A stretch of 64,000 bases of DNA from Geobacter sp. DSM 9736 (GTDB lineage Bacteria; Desulfobacterota; Desulfuromonadia; Geobacterales; Geobacteraceae). The DNA is taken from positions 2,422,001 through 2,486,000 of the forward strand of contig NZ_LT896716.1 of assembly GCF_900187405.1 (NCBI RefSeq). Reading direction: 5' to 3'. Shown piece after piece: positions 18,246 to 27,260 of the stretch; the first letter of the stretch is position 1, and every line of letters starts with the position of its first letter. Under the pieces are notes generated by a model. The model made no database searches, was not told the origin of the DNA, and saw nothing but the letters and a program-made list of their open reading frames with translations. A program made the position numbers and the translations under genes.

Positions 18246-21200
18246 ATGATGCCTGCCGGTTCCACCGCAGGGAACGCAGGGGGAGAGGTGCGCGAAGCCA
18301 TAGCCGTCGTCGGCATCGGCGCCGTCTTCCCGGGGTCCCCCGATCTCGACCGTTTCTGGAATATCATCGCCCGCGCCACCAGCACCGCGCGCATCGTTCC
18401 CCAGGGACGCTGGGCAGTGCCTCCCGGCGAAGTATTCGATCCTTCCGTAGGCAGGCTCGACCGGGTCTACTCCCGCACCGGCTGCTTCATAGAAGGGCTT
18501 CCTCCCTTCGACGGGTCTGATCTTGGCCTGGAAGCCGGGCTGCTGGGTCGCCTCGACCCCCTCTTCCATCTCCTGCTCCACGCAGGCCACCGGGCCTGGG
18601 GCGATGCCGTCACAGCCCCTCTCGACCGTAGCAGGGTCGGCATCATCATCGGCAATCTCGCGCTGCCCAGCGAATACGCCTCCGCTCTCTCCAGGGAAAT
18701 TCTTGGGGGAGCCCTTGCGGAGAAGGTGATCGGGACCGCCTCTGCTGCCGGCTCAGTTCACCTCCTGAACAGGCATGTAACCGGATTTCCCGCCGCGCTG
18801 CTCGCTACCTCCCTCGGGCTCGGCGGGGGCAGCTACACTCTCGATGCCGCATGCGCATCCTCCCTCTATGCCATCAAACTCGCCATGGACGAGCTTCTGA
18901 GCGGCCGCGCAGACGCCATGCTCACCGGCGGGCTCTCGCGCCCCGACCCCCTTTACACCCAGATGGGTTTCTCGCAACTGCGGGCACTCTCCCCCACTGG
19001 AACCTGCTCACCCTTCGATGCTCGCGGCGACGGGCTCGTAGTGGGAGAAGGAGCGGGGATTTTTGTCCTAAAGCGTCTTTCCGACGCGCTGTCCGCAGGC
19101 GACCGCATATATGGAGTGATCCGCGGCATCGGGCTCTCCAACGACGTGGGGGGGAGCCTCCTTGCCCCTAATTCGGAAGGACAGCTCCGCGCCATGGAAG
19201 CCGCCTACCAGCAGGCAGGATGGAATCCCAACGACGTGGACCATGTTGAATGCCATGCCACCGGCACTCCGGTCGGAGACGCAGTGGAGTTCGCCAGCCT
19301 CCGTGCTCTCTGGGGGAAGGACGGTTGGAGAGGGAACGAGTGCGTTATAGGATCGGTGAAATCGAATATCGGTCATCTCCTCACCGCCGCCGGCGCAGCG
19401 GCTCTGATCAAGACCCTGCTGGCCATGCACCACGAAATCCTCCCCCCTACTGCCAACTTCACGACCCCAGCTCCGGGAATAGATCTCGACGATGGGCCGT
19501 TTCGTATCCTGACAGCCGCCGAGCGGTGGGAGCGTCGCCATCCGGACACCTCCAGGCGTGCGGCCGTAAGCGCCTTCGGATTCGGCGGCATCAACGCGCA
19601 CCTGCTTATCGAGGAGTGGCGTGATCCGTCGCATTTCGTCCCCGCTCCCGCCTCACTCAGGCCAGGCACACAGGGGGCAGCCGCTCTCCCCGTTGCAGTG
19701 GTCGGCATCGATGCACGTTTCGGTCCCTGGCAGTCGCTTCAAAAGTTCCAGCACCGCGTCCTCGGCGGCGGAGACGATTCTCCTGCCCCTCCACGTCGCT
19801 GGTGGGGTGTGGATGAGAGCGGGTGGTACCGCGCCCTGAATACCGGCCGGCGGATCACAGGTTACTGGGTGGACGAAGTCGCCATCCCTGCCGGGAAATT
19901 CCGCATCCCCCCAAAAGAGATGGAGGAGATGCTCCCGCAGCAGGCGCTCATGCTCCTGTCGGCCGAAGCGGCTCTTGCCGACGCAGGTTCCGCCGGAGAC
20001 AATGAGCGAACCGGCGCATTCATCGGGCTAAGCCTCGACCCGAATACCACCAACTTCACCCTGCGGTGGACCATGTCCGACAAGGCGCGGGAGTGGGCAC
20101 AGCACCTGGGACTCGATCTTTCAGAAGACGAATTGGCCGACTGGACGGAGAAGCTGCGCAACGCGGCAGGGCCGCCTCTCACCGCCAACCGGACAATGGG
20201 AGCGCTCGCAAGCATAGCTGCAAGCAGGATCGCCCGCGAATTCCGCCTCGGCGGTCCGGCATTCACCATCTCCGCAGGTGAGCATTCCGGCATACGTGCC
20301 CTCGAAGCCGCCGTACATGCGTTGCAGCAGGGTGAAGTGGACCGGGCGCTGGCCGGTGCCGTCGATTTCACCGGGGATGTCCGGGCGGCCCTGGCTGGTC
20401 AGGCTTCCATCACGGGACGCGAGACGGATGAAAGTATCGCAGGCGAAGGAGCAGTATCGCTTGTTCTCAAACGGCTGGAGGACGCGGAACGGGATGGCGA
20501 TCGCATCTATGCGGTCATAAAAGGTTTGGGGTCGGCCACTGCCTGCGATTCCGCTTTTGACCGCGCCTGCCACGATGCGGACATCACTCCCGGTTCGGTC
20601 GGGTATGTGGAAGTTGGGGGAACACTCCCCGATACCGTGGCAGCGTCTCTCTCGGCAGGCTCCGTCTGCACGTTCGGCGACCTGAAGGAACGTATCGGCG
20701 ACAGCGGTGCGGCTGCCGGCTTGGCATCGGTAGCACGTGCGTTGCTCTGCCTCTACCGGAAGATGCTTCCCGCTGCCGCATCTGCCGGACCGAAAGCCCC
20801 CCAGGCACCCGCACGCCTCTCCACTACGCCCAGCTACTGGCTGCATAACCGTGCCTGCGGCCCACGCCGCGCCGCAGTATGCTCTCCCGGAACGGAAGGG
20901 AGCTGGCGGCACATCATATTAGAAGAGCTGGAGTCCTCGTCCGAGAGCCTCCACGAGCGCACGCTTCCTTGGGGCTTCCCAGCGGAAGCGATTTTTGCCG
21001 TCACCGCAAATTCGCCGGGGGAACTGGCCGCAACGGCGAAGCGGCTGAGGAGCATGGCTGCCGTCGGCGAAGATCTAACGGGGCTTGGCCGGCAGTGGTT
21101 AAAAACACATCCGAATGAGGCTTCCCACCCGCTTGCCCTTGCGCTGGTGGCCCGAAGCCGCGGGGAGCTGATCGAACAGCTGGATTATGCACTGCATTCC

Positions 21201-24200
21201 CTGGAACATGAGCCGCAACGGCGCCTGGGGGATAACGGACGTTCACCAGCCGTCCGTGACCGGGTCTTTTATTCCCCTCTTCCCCTCGGACCTCGGGGAA
21301 CCGTCGCGTTCGTCTTCCCCGGTTCGGGAAACCACTATCCCGGCATGGGTAAGGAGTTATTCTGCCGGTGGCCCTCCGTCCTTCGAGCTCAGGAGGAGAG
21401 CAACCTGTTCCTCCGCGACCAGTTCCAGCCCGACCTCTTCTGGAATGGGCGGGATCCTGACGAGATACACCGGGACCATAATGCCTTGATTTTCGGCCAG
21501 GTCGCCCTCGGCACCGCCGTAAGCGACATCGTGAGGCAGTTCGGCGTGAACCCCGGAGCCGTCGTCAGCTACAGCCTCGGCGAATCGGCCGGGCTCTTTT
21601 CCCTCGGAGCCTGGAAGGACAGAGACCTGATGCTGCAGCGGATGCTCGATTCGACCCTCTTCACCCATGACCTGGCGGGTGAGTGCCGCGCGGCGCGCGA
21701 GGTATGGGGGCTTTCTCCGGATGCTCCCCTCGAATGGGTGGTGGGGGTGGTTGACCGCCCGGCGGTAGAGGTGCGGCAGGCGCTGGCTTCCATCGGACAA
21801 GCCTACCTGCTCATCGTCAACACCCCCTCGGAGTGTGTGGTGGGAGGAAACCGGCCCGCGGTGGAAACGCTCGTCCAGCGTCTCGAATGCCGCTTCTATC
21901 CCATCTCCGGAGTTACTACAGTCCATTGCGAGGTGGCCCGGCCGGTGGCACAGGCTTACCATGACCTGCACCTGTTTGAGACATCTCCACCCCAGGGCGT
22001 TACCTTCTACAGTGGTGCATGGGGACGCGCCTACGACGTTACCCGCGAGAGCGCTGCCGAATCGATTCTTGCGCAGGCGCTACACGGGATAGATTTTCCC
22101 AAGACAGTGGAAGCGGCATACGGCGACGGCGCTCGTGTCTTCCTGGAAATGGGCCCCGGAGCGTCGTGCAGCCGGATGATCAGCGCCATCCTCGCGGACC
22201 GTCCCCACGTTGCCCGATCCGCCTGTTTTGCAGGCCAGGACCCGGTTTCCACCGTGCTGCGCATGCTTGCCCAGCTTGTGGCGGAGCGTGTCCCGGTGAA
22301 CCTGGAAAAGTTGTACGGTGCTGGGGATACAGCCGAAACAGCCCCGGAACAGCCGCAGATAACGCTGCGGCCCGGTGGAGAGCCTTTCCGCGCGGCGGTC
22401 CCCTCCCCGCAACGGATAACCTTACCCGCTCCGGCCGAGCAGGTACCTGCCGCTTCCCCTTGTCCCGCCCCGGCTGCAGAGAGGGCGTCGCTTGCCGTAC
22501 GTATCGTCGAACTGCAGGACGCTACAAGGCAGGCTCATGAGGCATACCTCCGTTTTTCCGCCCGGATCACCGAAGCCATCGCCCAGGCCCTCAGCCACCA
22601 GATGGGGATGGTGGAGACTCTTCCTGCAGAGTACGTGGCGGACATTCCGGCAGCTCCCGATTACCACGCGCCGCCCCCCTCTTCCGCACCGCCCCCGGTA
22701 GCCTTCGACCGGAACATGTGCATGGAGTTTGCGGTGGGATCGGTTGCGGCCATGCTGGGCCCCGAGTTCGCCGAGGCGGATACGTTCCCCACCCGCGTGC
22801 GCCTCCCTGATGAACCGCTTATGCTCGTGGACCGCATCATGCTGATCGATGCCGTGCCCCGATCCATGGGGAGCGGAAGGGTCGTTACCGAGCACGATAT
22901 CCTTCCCGGCGCATGGTATCTCGACGGCGGCCGCATACCCACCTGCATTGCAGTGGAAGCTGGGCAGGCGGACCTTTTCCTCTCCGGATACCTCGGAATC
23001 GACTTCATCACACGTGGAAAGGCGGTGTACCGGCTCCTGGACGCCGTCGTCACCTTCCACCGCGAGCTTCCCCGCCCCGGCGAGACAATCAGCTACGACA
23101 TCCGCATCGAGAGTTTCTTCCGCCAGGACAGCACGTACCTCTTCCGCTTCAACTTCGAGGGAACCGTGAACGGGGAACCGCTTCTCACCATGCGGGACGG
23201 CTGCGCCGGCTTCTTCACAGAAGCGGAACTGGCCGCCGGCAAGGGTATCGTCCACACCAAGCTCGACCTGCTCCCCCGCCCCGGGATACGGCCTGATGAC
23301 TGGCGGCAGCCCGTGCCGATGGGAGTGGAATCGTACGACGCATCGCAGCTGGAAGCCCTCCGGCGGGGAGACCTTGCTGGGTGCTTCGGAGCTCTCTTCG
23401 CCGGTCTCCCGCTGCACGCGCCACTGACCATCCCCGGTGGACGCATGAAGCTCGTCGACCGGGTAGTGCACCTGGATCCGACCGGGGGCAGGTTCGGCCT
23501 CGGTCTTGTCCGCGCTGAAGCAGACATCGACCCGGCAGCATGGTTCCTGACCTGCCATTTCGTGGACGACCAGGTAATGCCGGGTACGCTCATGTACGAG
23601 TGCTGCCTCCACACGCTGCGGATTTACCTGCTGCGGATGGGGTGGATCGGCGAGGCCGCCGAAACGGCATGCGAACCGGTCCCGGGAGTGGCAAGTCAGC
23701 TGAAGTGCCGGGGGCAGGTGACCGCCGCGACACGCACCGTCACCTATGAAATTTCGCTCCGGGAGATCGGGTACCGCCCGGAACCCTACGTGATCGTGGA
23801 CGCACTCATGTACGCCGACGGAAAAGCGATCGTAGAAATCACGAACATGTCCGCCAGGCTTTCGGGCCTTTCGAGGGAGAAGGTTGAAGCTCTGTGGCAG
23901 CGCAATCCGCAGACGGCTATCCCCTCCAGACCCCTTTTCGATTACGACCGCATTCTCGCCTTTGCCACGGGAAATCCCTCGGAAGCCTTCGGGGAACCGT
24001 ACCGGGTTTTCGACGAGAAACGGGTGATTGCGCGCCTTCCCGGCCCCCCCTTCCAGTTCCTCGACCGTATTGTCGAGCTTGACGCGGAGCCGTGGGTCAT
24101 GAAAGCAGGGGGCGTGGCGGTGGCGGAGTACGACGTGCCGGCGGACGCCTGGTACTTCCGGGAGAACCGCCAGCCGCTAATGCCGTTCAGCGTGCTCCTG

Positions 24201-25034
24201 GAGATCGCCCTTCAGCCGTGCGGCTGGCTCGCAGCCTATATCGGCTCGGCACTGACGAGCGACACCGACCTCCACTTCCGCAACCTCGGTGGAACCGCCG
24301 TTCAGCTCCTGCCGGTGACCGCAGAGACAGGCACGCTCAGGACGACTGCGAAGATAACCAAAGTTGCCGCAAGCGGCGGAATGATCATCCAGAACTATGA
24401 ATTCAGCGTCGAATCCTCCATCGGCACCGTCTATCGGGGGGATACGGTTTTCGGCTTCTTTTCCGCCGATGCTCTGGCCCGGCAGGTGGGGATCACCAAT
24501 GCGAACCCCTGGCGCCCCTCCGCCGAAGAAGAGGCCGGATGGAGAACTTTGCACTTCCCGACGGCGGCACCCTATCCGGACACTATGCTCCGCATGATCG
24601 GAAAGATCGACTGCCTCCTCCCCCAGGGGGGGCCCCACCGCCTCGGTTACGTCCGCGGCAGCAAGCATGTGGACCCGGAAGAGTGGTTCTTCAAGGCCCA
24701 CTTCTACCAGGACCCGGTCTGCCCGGGCTCCCTCGGGCTCGAATCATTCCTGCAGCTACTCAAGCTCCTCGCCCTTGAGAAGTGGAACGGAGGTCCTGCG
24801 AGCGTCCTGCAAACGGTGGAGCTCGGCAGGAAGCATGCCTGGACCTACAGGGGGCAGATCATTCCGGCCAACAGGGAAGTTGTCGTTGAAGCCGTGGTAA
24901 CGTCGGTTGACGACGAAACCCGTACATTGACCGCGGACGGCTTCCTTTCGGTGGACGGAAAGGTCATTTACGAGATGAAGGACTTCACTCTCAAACTGGA
25001 AAATGCTTTAAAAGGTGACATAACTCCGCAATAG
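18246..25034 (+). CDS. pfaC: PfaC-type PUFA synthase subunit with built-in PfaB-like AT: KS-CLF-AT-DH-DH
   Basis: About 2262 residues. Order: ketosynthase (nucleophile C203 in DAACASS, HATGTPVGD, GSVKSNIGH); chain-length-factor KS-like domain (about 505-900) in which the cysteine position is E679 (ISAGEHSG); acyltransferase (about 1018-1330, S1110 in SYSLGES), the part normally supplied by separate PfaB; then four FabA-like hot-dogs forming two double hot-dog dehydratases. Only the second hot-dog of each pair keeps the active histidine (H1771 in CHFVDDQVMPG; H2152 in AHFYQDPVCPG). These perform the dehydration/isomerisation that leaves cis double bonds. Start ATG 18246 is two bases after the pfaA stop; upstream in-frame codons lie inside pfaA. 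No acyltransferase of the AGPAT type is seen at the C-terminus. Confidence 0.93.
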   Translation: MMPAGSTAGNAGGEVREAIAVVGIGAVFPGSPDLDRFWNIIARATSTARIVPQGRWAVPPGEVFDPSVGRLDRVYSRTGCFIEGLPPFDGSDLGLEAGLLGRLDPLFHLLLHAGHRAWGDAVTAPLDRSRVGIIIGNLALPSEYASALSREILGGALAEKVIGTASAAGSVHLLNRHVTGFPAALLATSLGLGGGSYTLDAACASSLYAIKLAMDELLSGRADAMLTGGLSRPDPLYTQMGFSQLRALSPTGTCSPFDARGDGLVVGEGAGIFVLKRLSDALSAGDRIYGVIRGIGLSNDVGGSLLAPNSEGQLRAMEAAYQQAGWNPNDVDHVECHATGTPVGDAVEFASLRALWGKDGWRGNECVIGSVKSNIGHLLTAAGAAALIKTLLAMHHEILPPTANFTTPAPGIDLDDGPFRILTAAERWERRHPDTSRRAAVSAFGFGGINAHLLIEEWRDPSHFVPAPASLRPGTQGAAALPVAVVGIDARFGPWQSLQKFQHRVLGGGDDSPAPPRRWWGVDESGWYRALNTGRRITGYWVDEVAIPAGKFRIPPKEMEEMLPQQALMLLSAEAALADAGSAGDNERTGAFIGLSLDPNTTNFTLRWTMSDKAREWAQHLGLDLSEDELADWTEKLRNAAGPPLTANRTMGALASIAASRIAREFRLGGPAFTISAGEHSGIRALEAAVHALQQGEVDRALAGAVDFTGDVRAALAGQASITGRETDESIAGEGAVSLVLKRLEDAERDGDRIYAVIKGLGSATACDSAFDRACHDADITPGSVGYVEVGGTLPDTVAASLSAGSVCTFGDLKERIGDSGAAAGLASVARALLCLYRKMLPAAASAGPKAPQAPARLSTTPSYWLHNRACGPRRAAVCSPGTEGSWRHIILEELESSSESLHERTLPWGFPAEAIFAVTANSPGELAATAKRLRSMAAVGEDLTGLGRQWLKTHPNEASHPLALALVARSRGELIEQLDYALHSLEHEPQRRLGDNGRSPAVRDRVFYSPLPLGPRGTVAFVFPGSGNHYPGMGKELFCRWPSVLRAQEESNLFLRDQFQPDLFWNGRDPDEIHRDHNALIFGQVALGTAVSDIVRQFGVNPGAVVSYSLGESAGLFSLGAWKDRDLMLQRMLDSTLFTHDLAGECRAAREVWGLSPDAPLEWVVGVVDRPAVEVRQALASIGQAYLLIVNTPSECVVGGNRPAVETLVQRLECRFYPISGVTTVHCEVARPVAQAYHDLHLFETSPPQGVTFYSGAWGRAYDVTRESAAESILAQALHGIDFPKTVEAAYGDGARVFLEMGPGASCSRMISAILADRPHVARSACFAGQDPVSTVLRMLAQLVAERVPVNLEKLYGAGDTAETAPEQPQITLRPGGEPFRAAVPSPQRITLPAPAEQVPAASPCPAPAAERASLAVRIVELQDATRQAHEAYLRFSARITEAIAQALSHQMGMVETLPAEYVADIPAAPDYHAPPPSSAPPPVAFDRNMCMEFAVGSVAAMLGPEFAEADTFPTRVRLPDEPLMLVDRIMLIDAVPRSMGSGRVVTEHDILPGAWYLDGGRIPTCIAVEAGQADLFLSGYLGIDFITRGKAVYRLLDAVVTFHRELPRPGETISYDIRIESFFRQDSTYLFRFNFEGTVNGEPLLTMRDGCAGFFTEAELAAGKGIVHTKLDLLPRPGIRPDDWRQPVPMGVESYDASQLEALRRGDLAGCFGALFAGLPLHAPLTIPGGRMKLVDRVVHLDPTGGRFGLGLVRAEADIDPAAWFLTCHFVDDQVMPGTLMYECCLHTLRIYLLRMGWIGEAAETACEPVPGVASQLKCRGQVTAATRTVTYEISLREIGYRPEPYVIVDALMYADGKAIVEITNMSARLSGLSREKVEALWQRNPQTAIPSRPLFDYDRILAFATGNPSEAFGEPYRVFDEKRVIARLPGPPFQFLDRIVELDAEPWVMKAGGVAVAEYDVPADAWYFRENRQPLMPFSVLLEIALQPCGWLAAYIGSALTSDTDLHFRNLGGTAVQLLPVTAETGTLRTTAKITKVAASGGMIIQNYEFSVESSIGTVYRGDTVFGFFSADALARQVGITNANPWRPSAEEEAGWRTLHFPTAAPYPDTMLRMIGKIDCLLPQGGPHRLGYVRGSKHVDPEEWFFKAHFYQDPVCPGSLGLESFLQLLKLLALEKWNGGPASVLQTVELGRKHAWTYRGQIIPANREVVVEAVVTSVDDETRTLTADGFLSVDGKVIYEMKDFTLKLENALKGDITPQ

Positions 25035-25036
25035 TA

Positions 25037-25159
25037 CAGGTTGCTCAAAAACGGCCAGATCGTCGCACCCGCAGCAAGCCATGAGGAGGCGTAGTAGCGC
25101 TACGCCGCACGAGGCGGCTTGCGAGGAGGGAGGCGAGATGGCTGTTTTTCAGCAATCTG
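25037..25159. repeat. REP/MITE-like palindromic element between pfaC and oleA
   Basis: A 123-base imperfect palindrome beginning three bases after the pfaC stop. The left end CAGGTTGCTCAAAAACGG mirrors the right end CTGTTTTTCAGCAATCTG, read in reverse complement as CAGATTGCTGAAAAACAG. The centre is GC-rich (GCAAGCC...GGCGGCTTGC with AGCGCTACGCC). The layout resembles dispersed intergenic palindromes I recall from Geobacter genomes. It carries no gene. No second copy was noticed in this window. Confidence 0.65.
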
Positions 25160-25175
25160 CTGAAGGTTGACAGGC

Positions 25176-26216
25176 ATGAAATACTCTAAGGTTCACATCG
25201 ACAGCATCGGCTACCAGCTCGCCCCCGTGGTGATAACCTCCACGGATCTGGAAAACCGCCTTGATCCGCTCTACCGGACACTACGTTTCGTCCCGGGCCA
25301 GCTTGAAGCGCTTACCGGCATCCGGGAACGGCGCTGGTGGGAACCTAATTTCCCCCTCTCGGAAGGGGCCGTAATGGCAGGACGCAGCGCCCTCGCCGAA
25401 AGCGGCGTGCCGGTCGGGGAGATCGGAGCCCTGGTGTACGCCGGAGTCTGCCGCGAGCAGTTCGAGCCGGCAACAGCCTGCCGTGTCGCCGCCGGCCTAG
25501 GTATCTCCGGGGCCTGCGCCATCTATGACCTGAGCAACGCCTGCCTCGGTGTCCTGAACGGGATGCTGGAGATCGCCAACAGGATCGAACTGGGGCAGAT
25601 CCGTGCGGGGCTCGTCGTCTCCTGCGAGAGCGCCCGCGAGATCAATGACATCATCATCGCCCGTCTTCTGGCCGAGCCCGACATGCAACTCTTTGCCACA
25701 TCACTCGCCACCCTGACCGGCGGCTCCGGCGCGGTGGCCGTGCTGCTGACGGACGGCTCCTTCGGGAATCGCGGACGCAGGCTCGCAGGAGGCGTAACGA
25801 TAGCGGCCCCGGAACACCATGCGCTCTGTCGGTGGGGGGTCGAATCCGAAGGAGGATTCTCGTTCCGCCAGTACATGAGTACCGATGCCGTGGAGGTCAT
25901 GAAACATGGGGTCGCCCTGGGGGCACGGACCTGGCGGGCCTTTCTGCAAGAACTGGGATGGCGCACCGAGGAAGTTGCCCGCACGGTCTGCCATCAGGTC
26001 GGCTCCGCGCACCAGGCCGAGATCCTGAAGACGGTAGGCCTTTCTGCCGAGAACGATTTCGTCACCTATCCCTTCCTCGGCAACATGGGAACTGTGTCGT
26101 TGCCGCTGAGCGCGGCGTTGGCCGCCGAACGGGAATTCATCGAGCCGGGTCACCGGGTGGCCCTTCTCGGCATCGGCAGCGGACTCAACTGCCTCATGCT
26201 CGGAGTCGAATGGTGA
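25176..26216 (+). CDS. oleA: OleA, head-to-head acyl-CoA condensing enzyme
   Basis: A thiolase-fold, KAS III-like protein of 346 residues, the usual OleA length. The nucleophile cysteine is C123 in SNACLGVLNGM; the histidine is in VCHQVGSAHQ and the asparagine in FLGNMGTVSLPL. OleA condenses two long-chain acyl thioesters without decarboxylation, giving a 2-alkyl-3-ketoacyl product. The NACLG context with the downstream oleB, oleC and oleD separates it from ordinary FabH. Start ATG 25176 has AAGG nine bases upstream; a TTG at 25167 is possible. It is the first gene after the palindromic element, with no obvious own promoter, so read-through from pfaC is likely. Confidence 0.92.
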   Translation: MKYSKVHIDSIGYQLAPVVITSTDLENRLDPLYRTLRFVPGQLEALTGIRERRWWEPNFPLSEGAVMAGRSALAESGVPVGEIGALVYAGVCREQFEPATACRVAAGLGISGACAIYDLSNACLGVLNGMLEIANRIELGQIRAGLVVSCESAREINDIIIARLLAEPDMQLFATSLATLTGGSGAVAVLLTDGSFGNRGRRLAGGVTIAAPEHHALCRWGVESEGGFSFRQYMSTDAVEVMKHGVALGARTWRAFLQELGWRTEEVARTVCHQVGSAHQAEILKTVGLSAENDFVTYPFLGNMGTVSLPLSAALAAEREFIEPGHRVALLGIGSGLNCLMLGVEW

Positions 26217-27091
26217 CGGATCTCTACCCCTTTTCAGGAAACTATCTCGACCTCGACGGGATTCGCTACCACTATCTGGACGAGGGGAGCGGGGAGCCTG
26301 TGGTGATGCTCCACGGCAATCCCACCTGGTCCTTCTATTACCGCAACCTCGTCCTCGCCCTCCGTGGCGGTTACCGCACCATCGTCCCCGACCACATAGG
26401 TTGCGGGCTTTCGGACAAGCCGGGAGACGATCTTTACGATTACACGCTCGAACGGCGGGTGGACGACCTGGAACGACTTCTTGACCGGCTCGGCATCACG
26501 AGCGGCATAACCCTCGTCCTCCACGACTGGGGAGGAATGATCGGGATGACGTACGCCACCCGTCATCCGGAACGGATCAAGCGGCTCGTAATACTGAACA
26601 CGGCGGCATTCCACCTCCCCGCAGAGAAGCCGTTCCCATTGGCACTCCGGATCTGCAGGGACACGAGGCTCGGCACCTTTCTGGTCCGCGGCTTTAACGC
26701 CTTCAGCCTCGCAGCCTCCTTCGTCGGGTGCAAGAAGAATCCGATGCCCCGGGAGTTGAGAAGAGAGTACCGGCGCCCTTACGACTCCTGGAAGAACCGG
26801 ATCGCCACGCTGCGTTTCGTGCAGGACATACCCCTCACCCCGAAGGACCGGGGTCACAGCCTTATCACCGAAGTCGCCGAAGGACTGGAGCAGTTCACCC
26901 GGCTTCCCATGATCATCTGCTGGGGGGAGCTGGACTTCGTCTTCGACCGTCATTTCCTCGCCGAGTGGGTGCGCCGTTTCCCGAAAGCGGAGTTGCACCG
27001 CTTCCCCGAGCATGGGCACTACATCCTGGAAGATGCCGGTGATGAGGTGATCCCGCTGATTTCCGCCTTTCTTAGAAGTACATCCGGATAA
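26210..27091 (+). CDS. oleB: OleB, alpha/beta-hydrolase (beta-lactone decarboxylase)
   Basis: A 293-residue alpha/beta-hydrolase of haloalkane-dehalogenase type: HGNPTWS oxyanion region, nucleophile D106 in LHDWGG and histidine H270 in EHGHYILED. OleB proteins decarboxylate the cis-beta-lactone made by OleC to give the cis-olefin. Without the oleA neighbour it could be read as a haloalkane dehalogenase, but the locus settles the role. The ATG at 26210 overlaps the end of oleA by seven bases, showing coupling; GTG 26213 is the next option. Confidence 0.9.
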   Translation: MVTDLYPFSGNYLDLDGIRYHYLDEGSGEPVVMLHGNPTWSFYYRNLVLALRGGYRTIVPDHIGCGLSDKPGDDLYDYTLERRVDDLERLLDRLGITSGITLVLHDWGGMIGMTYATRHPERIKRLVILNTAAFHLPAEKPFPLALRICRDTRLGTFLVRGFNAFSLAASFVGCKKNPMPRELRREYRRPYDSWKNRIATLRFVQDIPLTPKDRGHSLITEVAEGLEQFTRLPMIICWGELDFVFDRHFLAEWVRRFPKAELHRFPEHGHYILEDAGDEVIPLISAFLRSTSG

Positions 27092-27260
27092 CCGAGATTG
27101 CCCCCGACACACCCCGCCTTGCCCGGACATGGTTAATAATATTCCCCTAAAAAAGTCAAAGTCGCTCGTTTTTTTGAATGCAGCTGATATACTTTTTTAA
27201 AATCTGTTAATTATGATGCTTCCTTGCATACATTTATGATGTTTGGGATGGGGGGCTGCG

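Noticed and set aside
25832-26209. Upstream extension of the oleB frame into oleA
   Set aside because: The extension is low-complexity out-of-frame oleA sequence; the hydrolase fold begins with the ATG at 26210.
27210-27260. Sigma-54 promoter before the deacetylase gene (CTTCCTTGCAT)
   Set aside because: A TTGCA half is present but the GG of the -24 element is missing at the required distance.
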